Assembly: GCF_014203115.1 (NCBI RefSeq)
Contig: NZ_JACHIJ010000011.1
Coordinates: forward strand, 1-64,000
Length of the DNA: 64,000 bases
Source: Afipia massiliensis
GTDB taxonomy: Bacteria; Pseudomonadota; Alphaproteobacteria; Rhizobiales; Xanthobacteraceae
Direction of reading: 5' to 3'
The position numbers and the translations under genes are program-made. The notes below the pieces were generated by a model. That model was not told the DNA's origin, ran no database searches, and saw only the letters and a program-made list of their open reading frames with translations. Of this stretch, positions 44,918 through 52,213 are shown in pieces. How positions within the stretch are numbered: position 1 is the first letter of the stretch; every line of letters begins with the position of its first letter.

Positions 44918-45367
44918 GTGACGTCGATACTGGCAAAGGACAAAGAGTCGGAAGTGATCGCCAGTTTCGCTCGCCAGGGGCTGTTGCGGATGATTGGCGC
45001 TGAACTGACAGGCCTTACGCCGGGGCGCTGCACGATCGCAGTACCATTTTCCGAGGAGGTAGGGCAGCAGCAGGGCTTTTTCCATGGGGGAATTATCGGC
45101 GCCATCGCAGACACGGCCGGCGGTTATGCGGCGCTGACATTGTTGCCGGTGGGTAGCGAAGTTCTGACACTCGAATTTAAGATCAACTTTCTCCGACCGG
45201 CCGCCGGCGACCGCCTCTCGGCTGAGGGTATGGTGTTGCGGGCGGGGCGATCAGTCTGCGTGACCCGGGTGGATATCTTCGCCGAACGAGACGGGCAACG
45301 CGCGCTTTGTGCCGCTTTGCAACAGAGTATGATGCGCGCGCCTGACCCGAGTGAAAGTCTTAGCTGA
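44918..45367 (+). CDS. PaaI-type hotdog thioesterase
   Basis: A 149-residue hotdog-fold protein: QQGFFHGGIIGAIADTAGGY is the substrate-tunnel helix with the H-G-G catalytic loop, followed by LTLEFKINFLRPAAGDRLSA. It should hydrolyse acyl- or aryl-acyl-CoA. GTG at 44918 with AGGGATCG upstream. It is first in a colinear row with DUF1330, RidA, an Fe-S protein and Crp, though the gap to the next gene is 165 bases. Confidence 0.88.
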   Translation: MTSILAKDKESEVIASFARQGLLRMIGAELTGLTPGRCTIAVPFSEEVGQQQGFFHGGIIGAIADTAGGYAALTLLPVGSEVLTLEFKINFLRPAAGDRLSAEGMVLRAGRSVCVTRVDIFAERDGQRALCAALQQSMMRAPDPSESLS

Positions 45368-45532
45368 AGGCTTCCCATCCGGGCCTTTCCTGAGGAGAAT
45401 CATCGAGGCGACAATGTTGAGACTGTTTTACACCCCACCATATGGTGCTGCGATAGAGCAGCTGGCGCAATCGCTGCCAGCGCACCTGCTTCTCTCAAGG
45501 CGTCGGCGGCCAATCATCAATGGAGAATGCCT

Positions 45533-45826
45533 ATGCCCAAGGCCTACTGGATCGGCCGCGTCTCGATCCGTGACGAGCAGCGTTACCCGGCTTACCTGGC
45601 GGCGGCGAATACAGCTTTCATGAAATATGGAGGTCGCTTCATCGTGCGCGGCGGATCGTTCGAAGCCATGGAAGGGGAGTCGCGCGAGCGCAACGTCGTG
45701 GTCGAATTTCGGGATCGGTCCACGGCGGTGGCCTGCTATCGGAGCCTGGAGTACCGGAAGGCGTTGGCCATTCGTCAACTGATTGCCGATGCGGACATGA
45801 TCATCATCGATGGTATCGCTGACTAA
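45533..45826 (+). CDS. DUF1330 protein, 97 aa
   Basis: A small ferredoxin-like alpha/beta protein: KAYWIGRVSIRDEQRYPAYL, FIVRGGSFEAMEGESRERNV and DRSTAVACYRSLEYRKALAI. GGAG seven bases upstream selects ATG 45533 rather than 45527. A second DUF1330 gene ends the cluster at 48776. The family is often found beside catabolic genes; activity unknown. Confidence 0.88.
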   Translation: MPKAYWIGRVSIRDEQRYPAYLAAANTAFMKYGGRFIVRGGSFEAMEGESRERNVVVEFRDRSTAVACYRSLEYRKALAIRQLIADADMIIIDGIAD

Positions 45827-46310
45827 CTCCCTGCGTCTGCGTGAAATTGTTTCAGCTTTCTCGGGATCAAATCATTTGCCGCGGATGCTGACGGCGTGCA
45901 GATGTCTGCGCGAACCGAACCTATGCTGCGAGATCTTGGTCGCTTACGGGTGAAGAGTGCCTTGGGAGGTGAGCCGCAGGGCGTGAGTTACTCAGACGAA
46001 AGATTGTGCTTCGTCTACCCGCCCTTCAGCCTTGCGTGACCGACACGAGAGTGATCAGTGCGGGTCGCCGACGCTTGCGACGTTAGCGAGACGAGGACAG
46101 ATACAAAAATTCATTCTTTTGCAAGCACGACCGGCCACTCACGCGTGGATGACGCAATTCGGCGGCCTCGACTTTTCCGTCTCGCGCGCCTGATGCATTC
46201 ACTGCAGGTCAGTCGGACCTTCCTCCCATTCGTCAATGTCAACTTGTTAACAGTGGCCCGCGCCGATGCATGCTAATCATGTCTTCCTATCAGGACCCTA
46301 TGGAGACGGC
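45827..46310. other. long intergenic gap in the cluster
   Basis: About 480 bases. A 44-codon ATG frame (45902-46039, MSARTEPMLRDLGRLRVKSA) may be chance or a gene fragment. No promoter identified with confidence, but this gap would be a natural promoter for the RidA/Fe-S genes. Confidence 0.3.
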
Positions 46311-46700
46311 ATGGCACGGCAAGCGCTGCAACTCGGCAAGCATTTCGAAACCACAGTTCCCTTCTCGCTGGGGGTGGTTTGGACCGGACGCACGTTGCAG
46401 ACCGCGGGGATCACGGCGCGTAATGCCAACGGCGACGTCGTCGGCGCCGGCGATATGCGTGCGCAGGTCACACAAATCTTTGCAAATCTCGCCGACATTC
46501 TGACCGCGGCCGGAGCAAGCTTCGAAAAGGTAGTGAAGTTCACGATCTTCACCACCGACATTCACCGCTTCAACGTCGATACCTCTGATATTCGCCTGGC
46601 CTACTTCAAGGGCCGGCCGGCCGCGACGCTGGTGGAGGTCTCGAAACTGGTCGATCCGCGCATGCTCGTTGAAATCGAAGCAATCGTTTGCCTGGATTGA
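46311..46700 (+). CDS. RidA/YjgF-family deaminase-like protein
   Basis: A 129-residue RidA fold: FSLGVVWTGRTLQTAGITAR, MRAQVTQIFANLADILTAAG, ASFEKVVKFTIFTTDI, ending PRMLVEIEAIVCL with the substrate Arg before the last strand. RidA proteins hydrolyse reactive enamines or imines; in catabolic gene sets they often deaminate pathway intermediates. GGAG supports ATG at 46311 over an in-frame ATG at 46266. It ends 2 bases before the Fe-S gene. Confidence 0.88.
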   Translation: MARQALQLGKHFETTVPFSLGVVWTGRTLQTAGITARNANGDVVGAGDMRAQVTQIFANLADILTAAGASFEKVVKFTIFTTDIHRFNVDTSDIRLAYFKGRPAATLVEVSKLVDPRMLVEIEAIVCLD

Positions 46701-46702
46701 GG

Positions 46703-48061
46703 ATGGATCTTTCACCGACCACATCACTGCACAAATTCCTCGACAGCGAGGCGCAAGCGATCGCTGCCGCCTGTACCAAATGCGGCAAATGCGTTGAGGT
46801 CTGTCCTGTCGTTCCATTTGGCGCGGCGGCGGGCCAGCCTGCAAGCTTCGTCGCTGGCGGCATCATCGACTTTCTCGCGCGGGGGGATGCACTTGGCGCG
46901 GCTTCCGAAGCTTGGGCTTCGAGTTGCAACGGTTGCGGGCTGTGCATTCCGGAGTGCCCGGAAGGCATCAACCCGCGAAAAATGCTGGCGTTGGCAGGGG
47001 CAAAGGCGTCGTCACAGGGGTCGAAGACGCCGGAATTGTTCCGCCAGATGTCGCGCGCCATCAAGATCATGCTGGCAATGCAGATCGTTCCCGAAGAGTT
47101 TCGACGCCTGTTCACGCCACCGGCAACCCGTAGCGTGCCAGTCGTGTTTTATCTTGGATGCAACGCGCTGCGTACACCGCATCTGCTGTTCAACTCCATG
47201 GCCGTACTTGACGCGCTCGATGTTGATTACGAGGTGGTCGGTGGCCCTTCGTCCTGCTGCGGCGTCATCGCGACCAAGTGGGAAGGCAAGATCGATACCG
47301 GCGCGCGCGTGACGGCGAACACAATCGACCGTTTCGAGGGCTTTCGCCCAGAAAAAGTACTGAACTGGTGTCCGACCTGCCAGCTGCATCTCGGTGAGAC
47401 GCTAGAAGGCCATCGTCCACGTTCATACGACTTCGATCACCTGACGAAATACCTAGCGAGCCGAATCGATGAATTGCGGGCAAAGTTCGTATCGCCATTC
47501 CCCAGGCGCGTCATCGTGCATGCCCATGTCGGGCGCGCCGACATCTGTCACGACGTCGACACGCTGCTGCGCGCCATTCCCGGCCTTGAGATTGTTGAGA
47601 CGGTGTTCGAGTCCGGCTATACCTGCGGAGGCTCGGGCTGCAGCAAGGCGCCGGAGCTCGCCGCACGCGAGCATGCCGAGCTGATCGAACGCGCACATGC
47701 AACGAAAGCGGACATCCTTGTCACGCTCTATCACGGTTGCCATGGGGTCTTTGTGGGTGCTGAGACGCAAGGCCACTTTCGTGTGCTGAATTTCACCGAT
47801 CTCCTGGTGGAAGCGCTTGGCGGAATTCCTCATCCGGACCGATTAAAGCAGTTCAGTTTGCTCGGGGATTGGCAGATGATCGTCGACGACGCCCGGCCTT
47901 ACCTTCTGGCCAACGGGCTCGACATCGACCAGGACTGGCTGAAACGACATGGCCCCACACTCTTCGCCGCGCTCGAATTCAAGGGACATCTCGACTGCTT
48001 CGAGGCGCCCGGTGCGCCGGGGACAGCAGGAGCGAGACACGTCCATGGCGTTGCCGGCTGA
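46703..48061 (+). CDS. (Fe-S)-binding heterodisulfide-reductase-like protein (GlpC/HdrD type)
   Basis: A 452-residue redox protein. Two [4Fe-4S] ferredoxin motifs at the N-terminus: C-T-K-C-G-K-C-x3-CP and C-N-G-C-G-L-C-x3-CP. Two CCG domains follow: SCCGVIATKWEG with NWCPTCQLHLG, and YTCGGSGCSKAPE with YHGCHG. Such subunits pass electrons from an FAD dehydrogenase or a disulfide to quinone. No flavin partner (GlcD, GlpA or Lut type) lies in the window, so it is an orphan or works with an enzyme encoded elsewhere. ATG at 46703 is taken; TTG at 46688 is possible. It overlaps the Crp gene. Confidence 0.88.
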   Translation: MDLSPTTSLHKFLDSEAQAIAAACTKCGKCVEVCPVVPFGAAAGQPASFVAGGIIDFLARGDALGAASEAWASSCNGCGLCIPECPEGINPRKMLALAGAKASSQGSKTPELFRQMSRAIKIMLAMQIVPEEFRRLFTPPATRSVPVVFYLGCNALRTPHLLFNSMAVLDALDVDYEVVGGPSSCCGVIATKWEGKIDTGARVTANTIDRFEGFRPEKVLNWCPTCQLHLGETLEGHRPRSYDFDHLTKYLASRIDELRAKFVSPFPRRVIVHAHVGRADICHDVDTLLRAIPGLEIVETVFESGYTCGGSGCSKAPELAAREHAELIERAHATKADILVTLYHGCHGVFVGAETQGHFRVLNFTDLLVEALGGIPHPDRLKQFSLLGDWQMIVDDARPYLLANGLDIDQDWLKRHGPTLFAALEFKGHLDCFEAPGAPGTAGARHVHGVAG

Positions 48062-48779
48062 AACCGCAATCTCGGCGCAGAGGATTTCGCCGAAATGGAG
48101 CATCGCCATCGACGGTCTCGATGCGGCGCAGCGGCAGGTGATCCTCGATCGCATGAAGGGACTTTCTTTCGACCCGCGTGAGATCCTGTTCGATCAAGGC
48201 GAGCCGAGCGACACGTTGCTTCTGATCAACGAGGGGCGTGTACGGTTATTCCAGACGCTCGAGAACGGCGAGGAGTTCGTTTTTGGCATCTGTCTGCCTG
48301 GCACAATTTTGGGATTGGCGTCAGTGGTGGCTGCACAGCCGCGTGTTCTCTCTGCGGCCGCCTTGGACCCAGCGGCTATTTCGGTAATGACACGGCAAGA
48401 TTTACTCTTCTGCTTGTCGTCGATTCCGGCCTTCCACTGGAACGTAACGCGATTGCTGGCGATCCTGTCTATCGAAAGCATCGAGCGAAGCGGACCGATG
48501 GCGTTGGATTCGGCCTCCGTGCGGCTCGGCTCGGCTCTGAAATCGCTAGCGCGACCGGAGAAGGTGGCCGGCGTGGAGCGACTCGAAATTTGCGGTGTCA
48601 CGCAGCAGGAACTTGCCAAAATGGTCGGCGTGAGCCGGAGTTGGGTCGCGATCGCGCTGTCGGAATTTGAGCGGCATGGGCTAATATCGAAAGGTCGTGG
48701 CCGCATCGTAATTGAGAATGTCAGACGGCTCGACGGATTCATCGCCGCCGAGCGCAACACCGAACGAGGAACTTCATGA
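48045..48779 (+). CDS. Crp/Fnr-family regulator
   Basis: A 244-residue regulator: cyclic-nucleotide-fold N-domain (LSFDPREILFDQGEPSDTLL, INEGRVRLFQTLENGEEFVF), dimer helix, and HTH VTQQELAKMVGVSRSWVAIA. No N-terminal Fe-S cysteines as in Fnr, so the signal is a small ligand or other cue. It overlaps the Fe-S gene by 17 bases and the next DUF1330 gene by 4 (ATGA), so it is in the operon and probably its local regulator. Confidence 0.9.
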   Translation: MALPAETAISAQRISPKWSIAIDGLDAAQRQVILDRMKGLSFDPREILFDQGEPSDTLLLINEGRVRLFQTLENGEEFVFGICLPGTILGLASVVAAQPRVLSAAALDPAAISVMTRQDLLFCLSSIPAFHWNVTRLLAILSIESIERSGPMALDSASVRLGSALKSLARPEKVAGVERLEICGVTQQELAKMVGVSRSWVAIALSEFERHGLISKGRGRIVIENVRRLDGFIAAERNTERGTS

Positions 48780-49066
48780 GTGTCTACGTTATTGCCCAAC
48801 TGAAATTCAAGCAACGCGACCTCTACGATCGCTACCAGTCGCGCTTCTCGGGCGTATTCAAGAACTTCGTCGGCAAGGTCCTGGTCGCTGAAGAAAATCC
48901 GTTGGTACTGGAAGGTGAATGGCCGCGCGACAAGGTCGTGATGATGGAGTTTCCCGACGCAGACGCTGCGCAAAATTTCCTGGGTTCACCCGAGTACCAG
49001 GCGATCGCGGTGGATCGTAAGGCCGGTGCAGACGGAGTGGTGCTTATGTTGCGGGGTTTAGGATAA
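48776..49066 (+). CDS. DUF1330 protein, 96 aa
   Basis: MSVYVIAQLKFKQRDLYDRY, KVLVAEENPLVLEGEWPRDK, VVMMEFPDADAAQNFLGSPE, ending in a conserved EYQAIAV-type strand. Standard DUF1330 length. Last gene of the cluster, translation-coupled to Crp. Confidence 0.9.
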   Translation: MSVYVIAQLKFKQRDLYDRYQSRFSGVFKNFVGKVLVAEENPLVLEGEWPRDKVVMMEFPDADAAQNFLGSPEYQAIAVDRKAGADGVVLMLRGLG

Positions 49067-49220
49067 CGCAAACAGTCGATCCAGTCCGTCAACTCGTCGA
49101 TTCTGTCACACAGAAAGTCTTTCAGGCTGCGAATTGACTTGGCTCTACCAGCATGCGCCGGTCCAACTCGTCATTTCCTACCATCGTAGATGCCTAGTTC
49201 CGATCACCGGATTAATTGAT

Positions 49221-49251
49221 CCGCGCCGCGTTCTGGTGGCGCGGCTTTTTT
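49221..49251. terminator. Rho-independent terminator (copy 2)
   Basis: CCGCGCC...GGCGCGG followed by CTTTTTT, as at 30978. It ends transcription from the DUF1330 operon about 155 bases after its stop. Confidence 0.8.
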
Positions 49252-49314
49252 GTTCTGGCTGTCCGTCATGCCAATGTGGAGCCCAGCTTTTGATCCGGCA
49301 CGGGCGTCCAGTCG

Positions 49315-49512
49315 TCAGGTTGGCCGCTCGAGAGGCGCTTCGCCATCGAGCCAGTCCTGTTCGTCGGCGAGGGCACGCCACGCCTCCGCCATTCGGCGGT
49401 ATCGTTTCGCTTTGATCTCATCGTTCGCAGCCTCCGCGAGTTGCAGGCAATTCTCGGCGTTCTCTCGAAACGCGCTGGATTCCTTAACGGTCGTGGTTTT
49501 TGCTTTATCCAT
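49315..49512 (-). CDS. small conserved protein, 65 aa (intact copy)
   Basis: MDKAKTTTVKESSAFRENAE, NCLQLAEAANDEIKAKRYRR, MAEAWRALADEQDWLDGEAP. A helical protein of a family I know as abundant in Bradyrhizobium, often in several copies. Function unknown. The copy at 31072 has a stop at codon 11. Downstream of it on the plus strand (minus reading 49640-49730), GEVIVTLSDARAYTLPKAKQ is the start of another small gene, apparently broken. Confidence 0.75.
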   Translation of the reverse strand: MDKAKTTTVKESSAFRENAENCLQLAEAANDEIKAKRYRRMAEAWRALADEQDWLDGEAPLERPT

Positions 49513-49610
49513 GGTCGATCCGGCTTTTCACGCCCGAGGATCTCGGCGGGCCGTGCACAATATGAGCGACGGCCGCTTGCGCCACAAGGTCCGGCACCTG
49601 ACCATCCGCC

Positions 49611-49932
49611 GCAAGCATGTTTTCGGCGACGCCGGCCAGAACGTGCGGGGTCTTGTTGCTTGGCTTTGGGCAGGGTGTAGGCCCGTGCGTCTGACAACGT
49701 GACGATTACCTCGCCGTTCGCGGGAGCCACGGGGCGGATGCCGCAGGAGGCTTACGCGCGGCTGTAGTAGATTCGGATGGTCGCAAAAGGCGAATGCTCA
49801 CCGGCCGCTGGCAGCCCGCGCTATGCTATTTCATCCGTGTTCTGAAGCGTTGCGGCGGGAGACGATAAGCAAGCCAAGTCGGTCATTTCATAACTATGTA
49901 TGTCCGCGTCTGGCGCAAAGCCGACATTCGCG
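49611..49932. other. intergenic with a broken small gene
   Basis: On the minus strand the stretch below 49730 reads MAPANGEVIVTLSDARAYTL and then loses its frame into the duplicated block. Otherwise no gene. Confidence 0.3.
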
Positions 49933-50042
49933 AACTGACAAGAAGAAAGCTGAGATGGGGTCAGTCAGCTAACTGACAAGAAAATAGCGAAAATGGAGTC
50001 GGTCGCTAACTGATAAAGAATCGTCGGAAAGCTTATCAGTTA
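49933..50042 (+). repeat. CTGATAAG composite repeat, locus 4 (three units)
   Basis: Unit tail AACTGACAAGAAGAAAGC, a full unit ATGGGGTCAGTCAGCTAACT with GACAAG, a second ATGGAGTCGGTCGCTAACTG with ATAAAG, then AAAGCTTATCAGT (50028-50040). The units are 35-40 bases apart. Located between the minus-strand small gene and the MarR-controlled tautomerase. Confidence 0.8.
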
Positions 50043-50303
50043 CTTCATGTGCGAATGCCTGCTTTTTGCGTTAGGCGGACAACCGGATTAACGCTCGGCG
50101 TGCCGCATCTCGTCACCAGCCTCGTTGCACCGGAGGAAAAACTGGCCGCCGCCCCGGCGCGTATTACTCTTCCCAGTTGAACAAAATTGCGCCTGACTCA
50201 GGAAAGCAGTCCTGATTGGAGCTGCGCGGCTGGTCGCAAGCACCCTTGCAGGAGGCGGTCTGCCGTAGCGCCGGCGTGGGCGCAGTTGCAAACTTTCATT
50301 TAA
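50043..50303. other. intergenic
   Basis: No gene accepted (a minus frame at 50088-50318 crosses the operators). Precedes the tautomerase promoter. Confidence 0.25.
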
Positions 50304-50339
50304 GGGTATATACCTCAATTGAGATGTGGGTATGTACCG
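50304..50339. promoter_or_regulatory. two GGGTRTRTACC operator-like sites
   Basis: GGGTATATACCT (50304-50315) and GGGTATGTACCG (50328-50339), 24 bases apart, 42 bases upstream of the tautomerase start. The same core (GGGTGTATACCC) is in the dyad in front of the MarR gene at 51395, so the three sites look like one regulon. Binding by that MarR is inferred. Confidence 0.65.
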
Positions 50340-50380
50340 ACGTTTGAGTGACTCGCTATGTCGCAGGAGGGGATGGTTTA

Positions 50381-50764
50381 ATGCCTTTGGTAAAACTGAA
50401 CATTCGTCGCGGAAGACCCGCCGAACTCAGGCGCAAGATTTTGAGTGCGGTCCAGTCTGCGCTGGTTGAGACAATGAGCGTGCCTGATGCCGACAAGTTT
50501 CAACTCGTCAATCAGTATGACGAGGAGGATTTCGTCCACACGGCGGCATACCTCGACATGAATTACTCTCGCGATCTTGTCATGATCGAGATCATTTTTA
50601 TCGAGGGGCGGAGCGACGAGATTAAGAAGTCTTTGATTGCTGCGATCAGCAAAAAGATTGTCGCGGCGACCGGAATGAATTCGGATGATGTTTTCCTGAT
50701 GATTCAAGAAGTTAACCGTACAAACGTCTCCTTCGGCCGGGGCGTGGCGCAGCGAGCAGCTTGA
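50381..50764 (+). CDS. tautomerase-superfamily protein (4-OT-like, N-terminal Pro)
   Basis: A 127-residue double-length tautomerase fold. After removal of Met the N-terminus is P-L-V-K-L-N-I-R-R-G-R, giving the catalytic Pro1 and a basic patch. Then RRKILSAVQSALVETMSVPD and VMIEIIFIEGRSDEIKKSLI. AGGAGG is placed correctly for 50381; a frame from 50348 also exists. Such enzymes isomerise 2-hydroxymuconate-type or act on similar dienols. Next gene is 10 bases downstream. Confidence 0.88.
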   Translation: MPLVKLNIRRGRPAELRRKILSAVQSALVETMSVPDADKFQLVNQYDEEDFVHTAAYLDMNYSRDLVMIEIIFIEGRSDEIKKSLIAAISKKIVAATGMNSDDVFLMIQEVNRTNVSFGRGVAQRAA

Positions 50765-50774
50765 GGAGATTGTA

Positions 50775-51365
50775 ATGAGATTTATGTCGAGACGTATGTT
50801 TTCAGCGATTGCCGTCGCAGCCCCTGCGATTATCGTGAAGGTTGGAGAGGCTGCAGCGCAAGGCGGCGGTGTCATCGACGCCAAGCTGCAGGAACGGAAT
50901 ATCGTGCTTCCGAAACCGACGTTCGTTCCTGCCGATGTTGCAAGAATTCCAATCAGATGGGTCATTGTGCAGGGTGACCGCGCCTACATCTCGGGGCATG
51001 TGGCATCGGATCCTGCGGGCGTCATTGGCACTGCGGAGGGCGGTCCCTATGGCAAGGTCGGGAAAGAGGTGTCGGAAAAAGAGGCGTACGATTATGCGCG
51101 GCGGGTGGGTCTTTCCATTTTGGCCGATCTGAAGCGCGAACTCGGCACGCTGGATCGGGTAGATCGTTGGCTTCGTGTTTTTGGCATGGTGAATGCCATC
51201 GACGGATTCGCCAAGCAGCCGGCGGTCGTCAATGGTTTCTCTGATCTCATTCTCGACGTGTGGGGACCGGACCGTGGCACGCATGCGCGCTCCGCTGTTG
51301 GCCTGGCTGGACTCCCGTTCAACGCTCCGGTCGAGATTGAAGCGGAAGTCCTGATACGCGCCTGA
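50775..51365 (+). CDS. exported RidA-family protein with a twin-arginine signal
   Basis: A 196-residue protein. N-terminus MRFMSRRMFSAIAVAAPAII has S-R-R-M-F, a Tat motif, with cleavage after AAA. The rest is a RidA-type fold (WVIVQGDRAYISGHVASDPA; YDYARRVGLSILADLKRELG; PFNAPVEIEAEVLIRA). RidA proteins in the periplasm are unusual; the Arg before the last strand is replaced by Pro-Val (PVEIEAEV). It follows the tautomerase with the same operon spacing. It may act on an extracytoplasmic enamine or be a structural relative. Confidence 0.85.
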   Translation: MRFMSRRMFSAIAVAAPAIIVKVGEAAAQGGGVIDAKLQERNIVLPKPTFVPADVARIPIRWVIVQGDRAYISGHVASDPAGVIGTAEGGPYGKVGKEVSEKEAYDYARRVGLSILADLKRELGTLDRVDRWLRVFGMVNAIDGFAKQPAVVNGFSDLILDVWGPDRGTHARSAVGLAGLPFNAPVEIEAEVLIRA

Positions 51366-51380
51366 CGGTTGGGCGATAAA

Positions 51381-51414
51381 TTGACGAATCCATAATGCGG
51401 GTGTATACCCGCAT
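51381..51414 (+). promoter_or_regulatory. marR promoter with overlapping operator
   Basis: TTGACG (51381-51386), 17 bases, TATACC (51404-51409). The dyad ATGCGGGT-GTAT-ACCCGCAT (51395-51414) covers the -10 box. A start of transcription about seven bases after the -10 falls on the ATG at 51416, so the mRNA may be leaderless. This is autoregulation by sequence logic. Confidence 0.65.
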
Positions 51415-51415
51415 C

Positions 51416-51835
51416 ATGGATATGGATACATGCATCTGCACAGGCTTGCGGCAGGCCGCCTTTGACATCACGGAAATCTACGATTCATATCTGGAGCCGT
51501 CCGGCCTAAAGATTACGATGTTCAGGGTTCTGCGGCGGCTATCCTCCGCGGAGCAGGCTTCGATTACGGAGCTTGCCGTTATCGTGGGTGTGGACAGGAG
51601 CACGCTCGGCCGCAACCTGCGAGTCCTGGAGCGAATGAATCTTGTGGCCTTTGAAGAGGCCGAAGATGCGCGGAGCAGAACGATTGTCCTTACCGCCTTG
51701 GGCCGGACAACGCTCGCGAAAGCGACCCCGTTGTGGGTAAAAGCGCAGACAAAAATGCGTTCGGTGCTTGGAGAAGAATTGAAGTCGGTCTTTGTAGCCA
51801 TGACGAAGGTCAAGCACGCAGCAGAGGCTCAATAA
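51416..51835 (+). CDS. MarR-family regulator
   Basis: A 139-residue (or 137 from ATG 51422) MarR winged-helix protein: ITMFRVLRRLSSAEQASITE, LAVIVGVDRSTLGRNLRVLE, then wing EDARSRTIVLTALGRTTLAK. The N-terminus carries two Cys (DTCICTG). It probably represses the tautomerase-RidA operon and itself through GGGTRTATACC sites. An ATG at 51395 would start inside the operator and is rejected. The inducer is likely an aromatic or unsaturated acid; unknown. Confidence 0.9.
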   Translation: MDMDTCICTGLRQAAFDITEIYDSYLEPSGLKITMFRVLRRLSSAEQASITELAVIVGVDRSTLGRNLRVLERMNLVAFEEAEDARSRTIVLTALGRTTLAKATPLWVKAQTKMRSVLGEELKSVFVAMTKVKHAAEAQ

Positions 51836-51910
51836 GGCAATCAATCTCCGGCAAAGCAATCTTCGCCCATCGATCTGGAGCGCTTCTGCGGTTCGGCGAT
51901 GTTCTCGCCG

Positions 51911-52108
51911 TCACGTTTTTTGGACCACCTGATGAAGGATGTCGCGCAGGTCCGACGCAGCGGAAGATAGCTCGGCTCTCGTCAGCATCCGCTGTTCGAT
52001 CGGAGGCAGCGGCGGAAAACCGAACTCCGTAACGGCGTCGCGAATACCTGGCGGGATGCGGTGGTGGTTGGGTGAGATGCCGTATCCGGAGCGGAGGGCT
52101 GCCCACAC
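51911..52108 (-). pseudogene. LysR-type regulator, C-terminal fragment
   Basis: GYGISPNHHRIPPGIRDAVT then EFGFPPLPPIEQRMLTRAEL and SAASDLRDILHQVVQKT: the last 60 residues of a LysR effector domain (G-I/V-T...LPPIE..L..A pattern). The rest, with the HTH, is missing at 52108. It diverges from the MFS gene, so the pair was probably a regulator-transporter unit cut by a rearrangement. Confidence 0.7.
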
Positions 52109-52213
52109 ACTAGGGAGGACTAGGTGTTGTCAAAGACAGTGGCGCAGCCGATTATCATGCCCGATCTAATCGACCATCATCGTCGATGTGTGCAACAGAG
52201 TCGAAATGGAGCG

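Larger units (their letters stand above)
49214..49610. repeat. 397-bp duplicated block, copy 2
   Basis: Nearly identical to 30971-31367, offset 18243. It begins at AATTGATCC and contains the terminator (49221-49251) and the intact 65-codon gene. Surroundings differ, so the block was copied or transposed as a unit, without visible inverted ends. Confidence 0.92.

Noticed and set aside
45351..45623. Plus-strand frame of 90 codons between PaaI and DUF1330 genes
   Set aside because: It overlaps both genes out of frame and has no domain.
51395..51415. Upstream ATG for the MarR gene
   Set aside because: It is inside the operator and downstream of the -35 box, before the likely transcript start.
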